Origin: Leucobacter zeae
GTDB lineage: Bacteria > Actinomycetota > Actinomycetes > Actinomycetales > Microbacteriaceae
Assembly: GCF_016758175.1 (NCBI RefSeq)
Contig: NZ_QYAB01000001.1
Coordinates: 1,509,162 to 1,573,161 of the forward strand
DNA length: 64,000 nt
Direction of reading: 5' to 3'
The translations under genes were made by a program, and so were the position numbers. Below, piece after piece: positions 8,356-20,790 of the stretch; the first letter of the stretch is position 1; every line of letters starts with the position of its first letter. The notes under the pieces are model-generated. The model saw nothing but the letters and a program-made list of their open reading frames with translations, ran no database searches and was not told the DNA's origin.

Positions 8356-9309
8356 ATGCCCCCTCGTTCCCCGCTGCCCCAGCGACTCGGCCTCGACGCC
8401 GCCTGGTTGCGCACGCCCGACACGGATCGCGCGAACCCGCACCCGTGGGCGACGATGCGCGACTGGCTGCACGAGCGCCTCTCGCGGCACATCGACGTCG
8501 ACGCGTTCCTCGCCGACGAGCGCTTCGTACTCGAAACGGGCGAGCCGCTGCGCGCGTCTGCCGTCTACCGCCCGCACACCTTCGTCTGGTTCTACCGGGA
8601 CCTCCCCGAAGAGGCGAGCGTGCCAGGCGAGATCGCGGTCGTGCACCGCGACGACCGGATCGTCGTGATCGACAAGCCGCCGTTCCTCTCCTCGATCCCG
8701 CGCGGCAGGCACGTCAGCGAGAGCGTGGTCGTCCGCATGCGGCACGCGCTCGGCCTCCCGGAGCTGTCGCCGATGCATCGGCTCGACCGGGTCACGTCGG
8801 GTCTCCTGATCCTCGCGACGGAGCGGCGGTGGCGCGGCGCCTATCAGAGCATGTTCATGCGCGGCGAGGTCTCCAAGACCTATCTCGCCGCAGCGGCGGT
8901 GCGCGACGACCTCGAGCTCCCCGTGACCGTGCGCACCCACCTGCGCAAGCGCCACGGCACCTGGCAGGGGGAGGAAGTGCCCGGTGCCGAGCCCAACGCC
9001 GAGTCGGTCGTCGAGCTCCTGCGGGAGCTGCCGGATGGCGCGGGCCGCGCGCGCCGGGGCGTCTACCGGCTCACGCCGCGCACCGGGAAGACCCATCAGC
9101 TCAGGCTGCACATGCTCGGCCTCGGGATCCCGATCGAGGGCGACCCACTGTATCCCGAGATCCTGCCCGTGGCCGTCGACGACTTCTCGACTCCGCTGCA
9201 GCTGCTCGCGAGCGAACTGCGGTTCCGCGATCCCGTCGACGGCACCGAGCGAGAGTTCGTCAGCTCGCGACCGTTTCCGCTCGCGCCGGAGCCCGATCGA
9301 ACCCGTTGA
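8356..9309 (+). CDS. RluA-family pseudouridine synthase
   Basis: A 317-residue RNA pseudouridine synthase. The catalytic motif HRLDRVTSG contains the conserved Asp that attacks the target uridine. Also visible are VVHRDDRIVVIDKP and the C-terminal RTGKTHQLRLHM. The ATG at 8356 was preferred to the in-frame one at 8314, which lies inside the upstream gene. The N-terminal ~85 residues precede the catalytic domain and differ from the usual S4 domain. Which RNA position is modified cannot be told from sequence. Confidence 0.88.
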   Translation: MPPRSPLPQRLGLDAAWLRTPDTDRANPHPWATMRDWLHERLSRHIDVDAFLADERFVLETGEPLRASAVYRPHTFVWFYRDLPEEASVPGEIAVVHRDDRIVVIDKPPFLSSIPRGRHVSESVVVRMRHALGLPELSPMHRLDRVTSGLLILATERRWRGAYQSMFMRGEVSKTYLAAAAVRDDLELPVTVRTHLRKRHGTWQGEEVPGAEPNAESVVELLRELPDGAGRARRGVYRLTPRTGKTHQLRLHMLGLGIPIEGDPLYPEILPVAVDDFSTPLQLLASELRFRDPVDGTEREFVSSRPFPLAPEPDRTR

Positions 9310-10264
9310 CCTCGCGGCCGAGGTGCCGATAGAGCCGCAGCATGGTCATCCGGTTCTGCACGTCGAGTTCGGGCACCAGGCGGGTCAGGGCGATCTCGGC
9401 GTCGAGGAGCCCCCGCCGATCACGCGCGCCGATCGCCACGATCAGGTTCGCCGGGCCGGTGGAGCTCGCCGCGAACTGCACCGACGGCACTGAGACGAGC
9501 CGGTCGAGCGCGGTGGCGAGGCGCTGCGCCGGGACCTGCAGGAACAACCAGTTCACCGCGGGGTACGGGTTGAACCGCTCGGACATGTCGGCGCGGAGCT
9601 GCAGCCTCCCCTGCTCCCGCAGGCGCGCGAGTGCGTCGGCCGCACGTTGGCCGCTGACCCCCACGCGCGCTCCGAGCTCCGCGGCCGACATGCGCGCATC
9701 GCTCTGCAGCGCTTCCCGTATCGCGGTGGCGAGCAGGGGATCGATGCGCTTCGCTGAGGCCTCACGGGCGGCCCGAGGGGCTGGGATGCGCGCGACCTGG
9801 GCTGCACTGAGCGCCTGGATCGTCCAGTCGGAGCCTTCCTTGGCCACCTCGCTCACGAGGTGCGACCTGACCGCACGGATCTCAGGGATCTCGCCGATCT
9901 CGCCGAGGAGGAACCGCGCGAGCGCATCCTCGTCCTGCGCGAACAGCGTGACGAAGAGATCGCACGCACCCGTGGCGAGCTCGATCGACGCGACTCCGGG
10001 CAGCGCCGAGATCGCCCGAGCCGCTGCGACCACCTGACCCGGGAAACTGTCGACCTCGATGAGCGCCAGGGCCTCTCGTCGCTGCAGGCCCTCCATCGCG
10101 CTGAGCCACACGACCCCGCCGTCGACGAGGCGCTGCCATCTGCGAGCGAGCGTGTGCGCGTCGACGCCGAGCACCTCGGCGAGCGCGTTCCAGCGAACGC
10201 GCGGGTCGACCTGGAGTGCATGAATGATCTGCAGATCGAGCTCATCAATGGCGATATCGGACAT
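9260..10264 (-). CDS. Double Lrp/AsnC-family transcriptional regulator
   Basis: A 334-residue regulator made of two fused Lrp/AsnC units. The first HTH (residues ~5-55, LDLQIIHALQVDPRVRWNALAEVLG) has a RAM-like ligand domain behind it. The second HTH (~185-230, LLATAIREALQSDARMSAAELGARVG) is followed by another RAM-like domain. GAGGGAG upstream of the ATG is the ribosome-binding site. It is divergent from an MFS transporter and an amidohydrolase, the likely targets. Its 3' end overlaps the convergent pseudouridine synthase gene by 50 bases. Confidence 0.85.
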   Translation of the reverse strand: MSDIAIDELDLQIIHALQVDPRVRWNALAEVLGVDAHTLARRWQRLVDGGVVWLSAMEGLQRREALALIEVDSFPGQVVAAARAISALPGVASIELATGACDLFVTLFAQDEDALARFLLGEIGEIPEIRAVRSHLVSEVAKEGSDWTIQALSAAQVARIPAPRAAREASAKRIDPLLATAIREALQSDARMSAAELGARVGVSGQRAADALARLREQGRLQLRADMSERFNPYPAVNWLFLQVPAQRLATALDRLVSVPSVQFAASSTGPANLIVAIGARDRRGLLDAEIALTRLVPELDVQNRMTMLRLYRHLGREVNGFDRAPARAETVAS

Positions 10265-10279
10265 CAGTGCTCCCTCGAT

Positions 10280-10302
10280 TGCGGAGAATGCGCATCTTCG
10301 CA
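10280..10302. promoter_or_regulatory. Palindromic operator candidate between the Lrp-type regulator and MFS gene
   Basis: An imperfect 23-base palindrome: arms TGCG/CGCA around ATGCGCAT, offset by one base. It lies 16 bases before the regulator start and 73 bases before the MFS start. The position suits autoregulation plus control of the transporter. No experimental motif is available to me, so this is a candidate only. Confidence 0.35.
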
Positions 10303-10374
10303 GAATTCCTGCAGCATCTGTCAGAGTACCGATTCGTTCCCGCATTCACCCCACGCCCGTCAGGAATCGACCTC

Positions 10375-11850
10375 ATGCCCAGAGACAGCGCCGTCGCCCC
10401 CCACCTCCGACCGCAGGGGAGAGCCCGGCTCCTCGTCCCCACATTCCTCGCCGTCGAACTCTTCGCAGGCCTCATCCAGGGGTGGATCATGCCGCTCCTC
10501 GGCGAGATCGCGCGTTTCCACGGCGTTCCCGCAGGCTCGATCAGCCTGTACTTCATGATCACGATGCTCACTTCGGCGATGTGCGTCCCGTTCTTCTCGA
10601 TGCTCGCAGATCGCTACGGGAAGCGCGCCCTCCTCGTGATCGCCGTCGTGCTCACGGCGGTCGGCAGCGCCATGATCGCGTTCGCCCCCTCATTCGCGTT
10701 CGTGCTCATCGGCGCCGCCGTCCAGGGGCCGGTGGCGGCCTTCCTGCCGATCGAAATGGGCATCCTGAAGGAGCAGCGCCCCGCGCAGGCGAACCGCATC
10801 GTCAGCGCCCTCGTCGGCACGCTCACGCTCGGTATCGCTCTCGGCAGTCTGCTGAGCGGAGCCATCATGGACGCGACGGGCGACCTCGCGCTCACGCAGG
10901 CGATCCCCGCGATCCCGCTCTTCCTGCTGGCGGCCGCCGTGCACCTCAGCCTGCCGCGGGACACGGGCAATCGGCAGAGCTCGGTCGACTGGCTCGGCGC
11001 GATCCTGTTCAGCGCGTCGCTCGGCGCACTGATGTACGGACTCACCGCTGGCACGGAGCTCGGTTGGTCGCATCCCGCCACGCTCGCCGCGCTCGTCGGA
11101 GGCGCGGCCGGAGCGGTCGGCTTCGTCGTGCTCGAGTCGCGCATGGAGTCGCCGCTGCTCGACTTCACCGTACTGCGCCGCGTGAAGCTCGGCATCCCGA
11201 TGGTCCTCGGATTCCTCGTCGCGCTCACCGCGTTCGGCATGTCGACCCCCACGACGCTCTACCTCACCGCGCAGCCCGGCGAGGTGGGCTACGGGACCGG
11301 GATGAGCACGGGCAACGCCGGGCTCATCGTCTCGCTCGTGTTCGTGTGCTCGAGTCTCGGAGCGTTCGCCGCCCCGCTCGCCGTGCGCCTGCTCGGCACG
11401 TCCCGCGCCGTCGCCGTCGCGGCGATCGTCTCAGCCGCCGCGCTCCTGATCTTGACCACAGCGCCGGCCTCTCCCGCGATCGTCACCCTGCTGCTCGCGC
11501 TGAACTCGTTCGCTTCATGGGTGGCGCTCGGGATCCTGCCCGGCGTGATCGTCGCCCGCGCGCCGCTCACCGTCGCGACGACGCTCTCGGGGCTGTACAA
11601 CTGCCTGCGTTCGCTCGGCGGCTCGGTCTCCGGCGCGCTCGTCGCAGCGGTCATGGCGACGCTGATGCTCGCGCAGGAGGGTCCTGATGCCGTCGCAGTG
11701 CCGGCGGTGAGCTCGTTCCAGGTGATCTGGAGCGTCTTCGCCGGCTGCCTGGTCCTCTCCGCGGTGCTCGCGCTCTTGCTCGGCCGCCACCGGTCGGACC
11801 GCACCGAAGCCGTGATCACCGCTCCGCCCGAGCCCCTCGTCACGCACTAG
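10375..11850 (+). CDS. MFS transporter (DHA2-like)
   Basis: A 491-residue integral membrane protein with about 12-14 hydrophobic helices and the MFS cytoplasmic loop ADRYGKRALL between helices 2 and 3. The overall pattern fits drug/proton antiporters, but the cargo is unknown. The chosen ATG gives the usual length; the in-frame start at 10267 would add residues from the regulator's control region. It probably forms a unit with the M20 amidohydrolase 70 bases downstream, under the divergent Lrp-type regulator. Confidence 0.82.
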   Translation: MPRDSAVAPHLRPQGRARLLVPTFLAVELFAGLIQGWIMPLLGEIARFHGVPAGSISLYFMITMLTSAMCVPFFSMLADRYGKRALLVIAVVLTAVGSAMIAFAPSFAFVLIGAAVQGPVAAFLPIEMGILKEQRPAQANRIVSALVGTLTLGIALGSLLSGAIMDATGDLALTQAIPAIPLFLLAAAVHLSLPRDTGNRQSSVDWLGAILFSASLGALMYGLTAGTELGWSHPATLAALVGGAAGAVGFVVLESRMESPLLDFTVLRRVKLGIPMVLGFLVALTAFGMSTPTTLYLTAQPGEVGYGTGMSTGNAGLIVSLVFVCSSLGAFAAPLAVRLLGTSRAVAVAAIVSAAALLILTTAPASPAIVTLLLALNSFASWVALGILPGVIVARAPLTVATTLSGLYNCLRSLGGSVSGALVAAVMATLMLAQEGPDAVAVPAVSSFQVIWSVFAGCLVLSAVLALLLGRHRSDRTEAVITAPPEPLVTH

Positions 11851-11920
11851 CGGTACCCCGCCCCCGTCCAGCGTACGACGTCGTTGGCCCCCTCCGATCC
11901 CCACTAGAGAAAGCAGCACC

Positions 11921-13147
11921 ATGCACAGCGCATCACCCCTCCAACAGCGTGCCGAGCAGGCGATCCGCGGAGCGGCCTCCGGGCTCCTCGAGCTCAGCCG
12001 GTCGATCGGCGACGATCCCGAACCCGGGTTCCAGGAGCATCGCGCCGCCGCGCGGGTCGCATCCGCGCTCCTCGACGCGGGGTTCGACGTGCAGGCGGGC
12101 GTCTACGGACTGCCCACCGCCATCGAGGCCGGGTATGGAACGGGGGAGGCGACCATCGTGGTGGTCGGCGAGTACGACGCGCTCCCGGAAGTGGGGCACG
12201 CGTGCGGGCACAACATCATCGCGGCGGCCGGCGTCGGCGCCGCGATCGGGCTGCGCGAGGTCGCCGACGAGCTCGGATGCCGAGTCGTATTCCTCGGAAC
12301 CCCCGCAGAGGAGAACGGCGGCGGCAAGGTGATCATGCTCGAGCGGGGCGCGTGGGACGACGCCACATTCTCGCTCATGGTGCACGCTGCGGGCGCCGGC
12401 CAGGTCCGCACGTCCGGCGGGAGCAGCCAGGCGCTCGACTACAGCGTCGTGACCTTCCACGGAGCCCCTGCGCACGCGGCATTCGCTCCGCAGGAGGGCA
12501 TCAACGCGGGCAGCGCGGTGACGCTCGCGGAGGTCGGCATCGGCCTCCTCCGACAGCACCTCCCGCGCGATGTGGTGGTGTCCTCCATCGCCACGACGGG
12601 GTCGGCCGTCAACGTCATCCCCGAGTCCGCGACCATGGAGCTCGAGATCCGCGGAAACTCCGCCGAGTCGTGGGAGACCGCCAAGACCCGGGTTCGTCAG
12701 GTCGTGGCGGGCGCCGCGCTCGCGGCGGGCTGCACCTACGAGGTCGACGTCCCCAGTCCGGGATACGCGCCGCTCGAGCAGGACCCCGACCTCTCGGAGC
12801 TCTTCGACCGCGCGCTCGCCGCCCTCCGCGGCGACGATCCGTCCGAGTGGGACTCGGGGATGAAGCTCGGTTCGACGGACATGGGGGATGTCTCCCGATA
12901 CCTCCCGGCGATCCACCCGATGATCGCACTCGAGGGGACGTCCGCGACGCCGCATCAGCATGAGTTCGCCTCGGCGGCGGTGTCGCCCGCGGGCGACACT
13001 GCCGTGATCCACGGTGCGATCGCGCTGGCCTGGGCGGCGATCGGCGCGCTGGAGGATACGCAGGTGCGCGCGCGACTCCTCGCGGCTCAGCGCGATCGCG
13101 CGCCGCACCCGCGCGGCCACTGGTTCGACGCACCTATTCCGGCGTAG
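11921..13147 (+). CDS. M20D-family amidohydrolase/aminoacylase-like peptidase
   Basis: A 408-residue M20 metallopeptidase-fold enzyme that would hydrolyse an N-acyl amino acid or amide. Visible are the metal/catalytic motif GHACGHN, PAEENGGGK with the catalytic Glu, the lid-domain histidine in GAPAHAAFAP, and STDMGDVS near the C-terminus, typical of the AbgB/IAA-amidohydrolase branch. A weak AGAAAG ribosome-binding site precedes ATG. Being next to an exporter and an Lrp-type regulator, it may process or detoxify a conjugated amino acid; the substrate is unproved. Confidence 0.85.
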   Translation: MHSASPLQQRAEQAIRGAASGLLELSRSIGDDPEPGFQEHRAAARVASALLDAGFDVQAGVYGLPTAIEAGYGTGEATIVVVGEYDALPEVGHACGHNIIAAAGVGAAIGLREVADELGCRVVFLGTPAEENGGGKVIMLERGAWDDATFSLMVHAAGAGQVRTSGGSSQALDYSVVTFHGAPAHAAFAPQEGINAGSAVTLAEVGIGLLRQHLPRDVVVSSIATTGSAVNVIPESATMELEIRGNSAESWETAKTRVRQVVAGAALAAGCTYEVDVPSPGYAPLEQDPDLSELFDRALAALRGDDPSEWDSGMKLGSTDMGDVSRYLPAIHPMIALEGTSATPHQHEFASAAVSPAGDTAVIHGAIALAWAAIGALEDTQVRARLLAAQRDRAPHPRGHWFDAPIPA

Positions 13148-13174
13148 CCGTCCGGCCGTGACGGCGGCGGGGCC

Positions 13175-16100
13175 CTAGCCGTCGCGGAGCAGCTTCTGAA
13201 TGCGCTGGGCCGAGACGGGCTCCGCGGTGCGGAGCTGCTGCGCGAGGAGGCTCACGCGGAGCTCTTCGATGAGCCAGCGCGCGCGCTCGAGCCGCTCGGG
13301 GGCGTCCGCCGGGAGCGGGACCGTGCCGCCTGCCTCCGCGTAGAGCGCGGCCATGCGGTCCACTTCGTTCTGCCAGGCCCGATCGCGACCGGCGTTCTCC
13401 GAGAGCCCCCGCATGCGCACCTGCACGGCCTCGAGGTACACGGGCAGGCGCCCGAGCCGGTCGAGACCCGTACGCGACACGAAGCCGTCCCCGCCCGATC
13501 CGGCCCAGACGAGCCCGTCGATCTGCCGAGCGGCGTCGGCGACCTGGCCGAGCACCTGGATCGACTTCGCCGCGTCGACGGCCTTGCGGGCGAGGCGCGC
13601 CGCGTCGAGCACGCGCGCGGTGAGCGCGATCGCGCCGTAGATGTCGTCGATGAGGGATCGCGCGTAGTCGTTCGCGATCGCCTCGAACACGGTCTCCGAC
13701 CAGACGAGACCGTCGGGCGCGTGCCTGCGGATCGCCCGGTCGGCGACCGCGAGCGAGACGTCGGCGATCGCCGCGTCGAGGCTGCGGTACGGCCCGGCGC
13801 CGAGCAGCAGCTTCTCCTGGTTCGAGAGGTGCTCCCTGACGTAGCTCGCGGGGGAGGGCGAGCTCAGCACGAGCAGGCGGCGCACGCCGCGGCGCGAGAG
13901 GCGCGCCTGCTCGGCCGCGTCGGCCACGAGCGCGAGGTCGACGCCCGTGCGCCGGTCGACGATCGCCGGGTAGGCGCGCACGACACCGGCTCCGGCACCA
14001 CCCCTGCTCTTCGCGAAAGCCGTGTCGACGTGCCGGGGCAGCTCCCCGAACTCCCACCGGGTCGCGCCCTTCCGCTCGAGGTCGCTCTTCGGCAGTGCGG
14101 CGGCTGCGACCTTCGCGACGCCCTCGGTGGCGCGCTCCTTGTGCGCGGCCTGCAGCTGCGCGAGGTCCTTGCCCGACCCGATGGTGCGCCCGCGTCCGTC
14201 CACGACGCGGAACGTCGGAGTGAGGTGGGCGGGGAGGCGCTCGGGATCGAAGTCGTCCGCGGTCACCTGCACGCTCGTGCGACGCCGGATCTCGGCGGCG
14301 AGCAGCTCGGTCAGCGCCGGGCCGGCGGAATCGGCCGCGGCCGGTCCGCCCGCGGATTCGGCCGCATCGAGCTTCGGGCCGACGGTGGCGAGCAGGGTGC
14401 GCGCCCAGTCGGCGGCCGGAACGACGTGCTTGCGGATCGCCTTGGGCAGCGTCTTGATGAGCGCCGTCACGAGCTCCTCGCGCAGTCCGGGCACGAGCTT
14501 CTCGAACGCCGACCCGTCGAGCCTCGGCAGGAGCGGCAGGGGCACGTTCACCGTCACGCCGTCGTCGTCGGCCGTCGGATCGAATCGGTACTTGAGCCGC
14601 AGCGTCTGGTCGCCGTGCCGCCACTGGCGCGGGAACTCCGCCTCGTCGACCGCCTCGGCGTCGTCTTCGAGCAGGTCCTCGCGGCGCAGGTGCAGGAACT
14701 GCGGGTCGTCCGCCCGCTTCGTGCGCCACCACCCCTCGAAGCTGCGGGTCGAGTCGACGTCGGCCGGGATCCGCTCGTCGTAGAACTCGAAGATGGTCTC
14801 GTCGTCGGAGACGATGTCGCGCCTGCGCGTGCGCTCCTCGAGCTGTTCGAGCTCCCGGCGCAGCTGGCGGTTCGCGCGGTCGAACGCCTGGGGCGAATCC
14901 CACTCCCCGTCGACGAGCGCGTGGCGGATGAACAGCTCCCTGGCGTGGGGACGGTCGTACCTGGCGAGCTGCACTCGCCTGCGGTCGACGATGGGCACGC
15001 CGTAGAGCGTGACCCGCTCGTACGCGACGGCGGCGCCCTGGTTCTTCTCCCAGTGCGGCTCGGAGATGCTCCGCTTCGCCAGCGGACCCGCGAGCTCCTC
15101 GGCCCACGCGGGATCGACGACGGCGTTGGAGCGCGCGAAGAGCCGCGAGGTCTCGACCAGTTCGACGCTCATCACGACCTCGGGCGGCCGCTTCGCGAGC
15201 ACGGAGCCGGGGTAGAGCACGAACCGCGTGCCCCGCGACCCCATGAACTCCTGGGCCGGCTTGCGCTTCACCGCGCCTGCGGCGCCCCGCGCCTGCCGGG
15301 GCGCGCCGCGATCCTGCCGATCGTCGCGCACGCCGAGCTGCGAGAGGAGTCCGGCGAGGATCGACCGGTGGATCGACTCGCTCGATCCGCCTGCGGCGGG
15401 CGGTGCCCCGTCCTCCTGCGCGAGCCTGCCGCCCCGGTCCTCCTGCGCGAGCCTGCGAGTCGCAGGATCCACCCGCGGCGCCTTCGCGATGCGCGAGAGC
15501 TGGCGATACAGGTCCATCCACTCGCGCACACGGAGGAAGTTCAGGTACTCCGCCTTGCAGAGCCTGCGGAACGCGCTCGACGAGAGCGCCTCCTGCTGCT
15601 CCTGCAGGTAGTTCCAGAGATTCAGCAGGGTCATGAGGTCGCCCTGGGGATCGGCGAAGCGCGCGTGCAGCTGGTCCGCCTGCGCGCGCTTCTCCTGCGG
15701 GCGCTCGCGTACATCCTGGATCGTGAGTCCGGCGACGATCGCGAGGACCTCGGGCACGACCCCGTGCGTCCGCGCCTCGACCACCATGCGGGCGAACCGG
15801 GGCTCGATCGGGAGCCGGGCGAGCTCCCGGCCGATCCGGGTGATCACGTGGCTGCCGCGGGACGCGCCGTGCGCGGCTCCGTCGCGACCCTTCCGGCCGC
15901 GGCCGCCGCGATCCCGGCCGCCGCGCACCGTCTCCACGGCGCCGAGCTCGGCGAGCAGCCCGAGGCCGTCGGCGATCCCGCGCTGGTCTGGCGGGGTGAG
16001 GAACGGGAACCCCGCGATGTCGCCGAGGCCGAGCGAGAGCATCTGGAGGATGACCGAGGCGAGTCCCGTGCGGCGGATCTCGGGCTCGGTGAACTCGGGT

Positions 16101-17260
16101 CTCGACGCGAAGTCCTCCTCGGAGTAGAGGCGGATCGCGATGCCGGGGCTGGTGCGGCCGGATCGCCCCGAGCGCTGATTCGCGCTCGCCTGCGAGACCG
16201 CCTCGATCGGCAGGCGCTGCACCTTGCTGCGCGCGGAGTACCGGGAGATGCGCGCCGTGCCTGCGTCGATCACGTAGCGGATGCCCGGCACGGTGAGCGA
16301 GGTCTCCGCGACGTTCGTCGCGAGCACGATGCGCCGCGCCCCGGCATTCGCTCCGGTCGGGCGCTCGAACACGCGGTGCTGCTCGGCGGCGCTGAGCCGG
16401 CCGTACAGCGGCAGGATCTCGACGGGGCGCGCCCGATCCCGCCCGACGCGCCCCCGGAGGGCGTCGGCCGCGTCGCGGATCTCGGCCTCGCCCGACAGGA
16501 AGACGAGCACGTCGCCGCGGTCCTCCCGCGAGAGCTCGTCGACCGCATCGCCGATCGCGTCGAACAGGTCGCGCTCGATCCGGCGGACCTTCGCAGCGCC
16601 GCCGCGGGGGTCGGGGACCTCGGTCTCCTCGACCAGCGGGCGATAGCGCAGCTCGACGGGGTAGGTGCGGCCCGACACCTCGATGACGGGGGCGGGCTCG
16701 TCGGTCCGCGCGTCGGCGAAGTGCCGTGCGAACGATTCGGGGTCGATCGTCGCCGACGTGATGACGACCTTCAGGTCGGGCCGTCGGGGGAGCAGGGTCC
16801 GCAGATACCCCAGCAGGAAGTCGATGTTGAGCGAGCGCTCGTGAGCCTCGTCGATGATGATCGTGTCGTAGGCCGTGAGGTCGCGGTCGCGGTGGATCGC
16901 GTTGAGCAGGATGCCGTCCGTCATCAGGCGGATGCGGGTCTGCTCCGACACTTTGTCGGTGAAGCGGACCTGGTAGCCGACGAGCCCGCCGAGCTCCGAT
17001 CCGAGCTCCTCGGCGATGCGCTCGGCGATGGTGCGGGCGGCGATCCGGCGAGGCTGCGTGTGGGCGATGCGCTCGCGTCCGAGCGAGAGCGCGATCTTCG
17101 GCAGCTGCGTGGTCTTGCCCGAACCGGTCTCGCCCGCCACGATGACGACCTGGTGGTCGCGGATCGCCTCGGCGATCTCCTCGCGCATCTGCGAGACGGG
17201 GAGGTCCGCGGGGAAGTCGATGCGCACGGCGGGATTCGCTGGGGTCGCGGGATTCGGCAT
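13175..17260 (-). CDS. hrpA: ATP-dependent RNA helicase HrpA
   Basis: A 1361-residue DEAH-box helicase of normal HrpA length. Walker A GETGSGKT is at 43-50 and DEAH at 137-140. The helicase C-terminal domain has QRSGRSGRTSPG, followed by HA2/OB regions and a long DUF3418 C-terminal half. HrpA homologues unwind RNA and rescue stalled or collided ribosomes in E. coli. A short low-complexity segment near residue 605 contains a repeated RLAQED unit, encoded by a near-exact ~22-bp direct repeat (about 15413-15470). GGAGGG lies just before ATG. Confidence 0.93.
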   Translation of the reverse strand: MPNPATPANPAVRIDFPADLPVSQMREEIAEAIRDHQVVIVAGETGSGKTTQLPKIALSLGRERIAHTQPRRIAARTIAERIAEELGSELGGLVGYQVRFTDKVSEQTRIRLMTDGILLNAIHRDRDLTAYDTIIIDEAHERSLNIDFLLGYLRTLLPRRPDLKVVITSATIDPESFARHFADARTDEPAPVIEVSGRTYPVELRYRPLVEETEVPDPRGGAAKVRRIERDLFDAIGDAVDELSREDRGDVLVFLSGEAEIRDAADALRGRVGRDRARPVEILPLYGRLSAAEQHRVFERPTGANAGARRIVLATNVAETSLTVPGIRYVIDAGTARISRYSARSKVQRLPIEAVSQASANQRSGRSGRTSPGIAIRLYSEEDFASRPEFTEPEIRRTGLASVILQMLSLGLGDIAGFPFLTPPDQRGIADGLGLLAELGAVETVRGGRDRGGRGRKGRDGAAHGASRGSHVITRIGRELARLPIEPRFARMVVEARTHGVVPEVLAIVAGLTIQDVRERPQEKRAQADQLHARFADPQGDLMTLLNLWNYLQEQQEALSSSAFRRLCKAEYLNFLRVREWMDLYRQLSRIAKAPRVDPATRRLAQEDRGGRLAQEDGAPPAAGGSSESIHRSILAGLLSQLGVRDDRQDRGAPRQARGAAGAVKRKPAQEFMGSRGTRFVLYPGSVLAKRPPEVVMSVELVETSRLFARSNAVVDPAWAEELAGPLAKRSISEPHWEKNQGAAVAYERVTLYGVPIVDRRRVQLARYDRPHARELFIRHALVDGEWDSPQAFDRANRQLRRELEQLEERTRRRDIVSDDETIFEFYDERIPADVDSTRSFEGWWRTKRADDPQFLHLRREDLLEDDAEAVDEAEFPRQWRHGDQTLRLKYRFDPTADDDGVTVNVPLPLLPRLDGSAFEKLVPGLREELVTALIKTLPKAIRKHVVPAADWARTLLATVGPKLDAAESAGGPAAADSAGPALTELLAAEIRRRTSVQVTADDFDPERLPAHLTPTFRVVDGRGRTIGSGKDLAQLQAAHKERATEGVAKVAAAALPKSDLERKGATRWEFGELPRHVDTAFAKSRGGAGAGVVRAYPAIVDRRTGVDLALVADAAEQARLSRRGVRRLLVLSSPSPASYVREHLSNQEKLLLGAGPYRSLDAAIADVSLAVADRAIRRHAPDGLVWSETVFEAIANDYARSLIDDIYGAIALTARVLDAARLARKAVDAAKSIQVLGQVADAARQIDGLVWAGSGGDGFVSRTGLDRLGRLPVYLEAVQVRMRGLSENAGRDRAWQNEVDRMAALYAEAGGTVPLPADAPERLERARWLIEELRVSLLAQQLRTAEPVSAQRIQKLLRDG

Positions 17261-17379
17261 GATCCCTCCATTATCCCGGGTCCGGGCCGGAAGGTCCCCG
17301 CCGCGTGTCGGAAGCCCGGCGTAGACTGACGCGGAACGCCGGGCACGACCCGCCCGGAGCGCACTCCAGGAAGGGAACC

Positions 17380-18216
17380 ATGACCGCTCTGCAGATCCCG
17401 AACATCACCCTGAACAACGGTACGTCCATCCCGCAGCTCGGCTCGGGCGTCTACCTCGTCGCGCCGGGGGAGGCGGAGGGCGTGGTCTCCTCGGCGCTCG
17501 AAGCCGGCTACCGCCACATCGACACGGCCACGATCTACGAGAACGAGGCCGAGGTCGGCCGTGCCATCGCATCGAGCGGGATCCCGCGCGACGAGCTCTT
17601 CGTGACGACGAAGCTCTGGAACAGCGACCAGACCCGGGCGGCGGAGGCGTTCGACGAGAGCCTCGACCGGCTCGGCCTCGACCGGGTCGACCTGTACCTC
17701 ATCCACTGGCCGCAGGCCATGTTCGGGGAGGCGCTCGGCGCCTGGAAGTCGCTCATCGAGATCGCCGAATCCGGCCGCGCTTCGGCGATCGGCGTCTCGA
17801 ACTTCGAGATCTCCGACCTGCAGCAGCTGCTCGACGAGACCGGGGTCGTGCCCGCCGTGAACCAGATCGAACTGCATCCGCTGCACCAGCGCCGCGAGCT
17901 CGTCGCGTTCTGCGCCGAGCACGGCATCGCGATCGAGGCCTGGGGCCCGCTCGCGCAGGGCAAGTCCGACCTCTTCGAGCGGCCCGAGATCCTCGCGGCC
18001 GCCGCGGCCCACGGCAAGACCCCCGCGCAGGTCGTGCTCAGGTGGCACGTGCAGCAGGACCGGATCGTCTTCCCGAAGACGACCCGCAGGGAGCGCATGC
18101 TCGAGAACGCCGACATCTTCGACTTCGCGCTCGAAGCCGATGAGATGGCCGCGATCGACGCCTACGAGGCGGGCACGAACCTCGGACCCGACCCCCGCAC
18201 CTTCGACGTGCGCTGA
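17380..18216 (+). CDS. Aldo/keto reductase (2,5-diketo-gluconate reductase type)
   Basis: A 278-residue NADPH-dependent TIM-barrel reductase. The tetrad is visible: Asp in GYRHIDTATIYENE, Tyr in that motif, Lys in VTTKLWN, and His in LYLIHWP. The cofactor motif IVFPKTTRRERMLEN lies near the C-terminus. It reduces aldehydes or ketones of unknown identity. The start is set by AGGAAGGG seven bases before ATG. A -10-like TAGACT at 17322-17327 leaves a leader of about 46 bases. The malate dehydrogenase gene follows after 21 bases, probably in one transcript. Confidence 0.92.
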   Translation: MTALQIPNITLNNGTSIPQLGSGVYLVAPGEAEGVVSSALEAGYRHIDTATIYENEAEVGRAIASSGIPRDELFVTTKLWNSDQTRAAEAFDESLDRLGLDRVDLYLIHWPQAMFGEALGAWKSLIEIAESGRASAIGVSNFEISDLQQLLDETGVVPAVNQIELHPLHQRRELVAFCAEHGIAIEAWGPLAQGKSDLFERPEILAAAAAHGKTPAQVVLRWHVQQDRIVFPKTTRRERMLENADIFDFALEADEMAAIDAYEAGTNLGPDPRTFDVR

Positions 18217-18225
18217 ACGAGCTGA

Positions 18226-20775
<2,550 letters not shown>

Positions 20776-20790
20776 GGTCCGAGCACCGCA

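Noticed and set aside
15411-15470. Possible frameshift or insertion in hrpA at the RLAQED direct repeat
   Set aside because: The frame is open through both copies and the protein has normal length, so it is only a linker duplication.
13721-17329. Open frame of 1202 codons on the plus strand
   Set aside because: It is antisense to hrpA. Its composition (Arg/Leu/Glu/His-rich, no motifs) is that of a codon-position shadow in very GC-rich DNA, while the minus strand has a full DEAH helicase.
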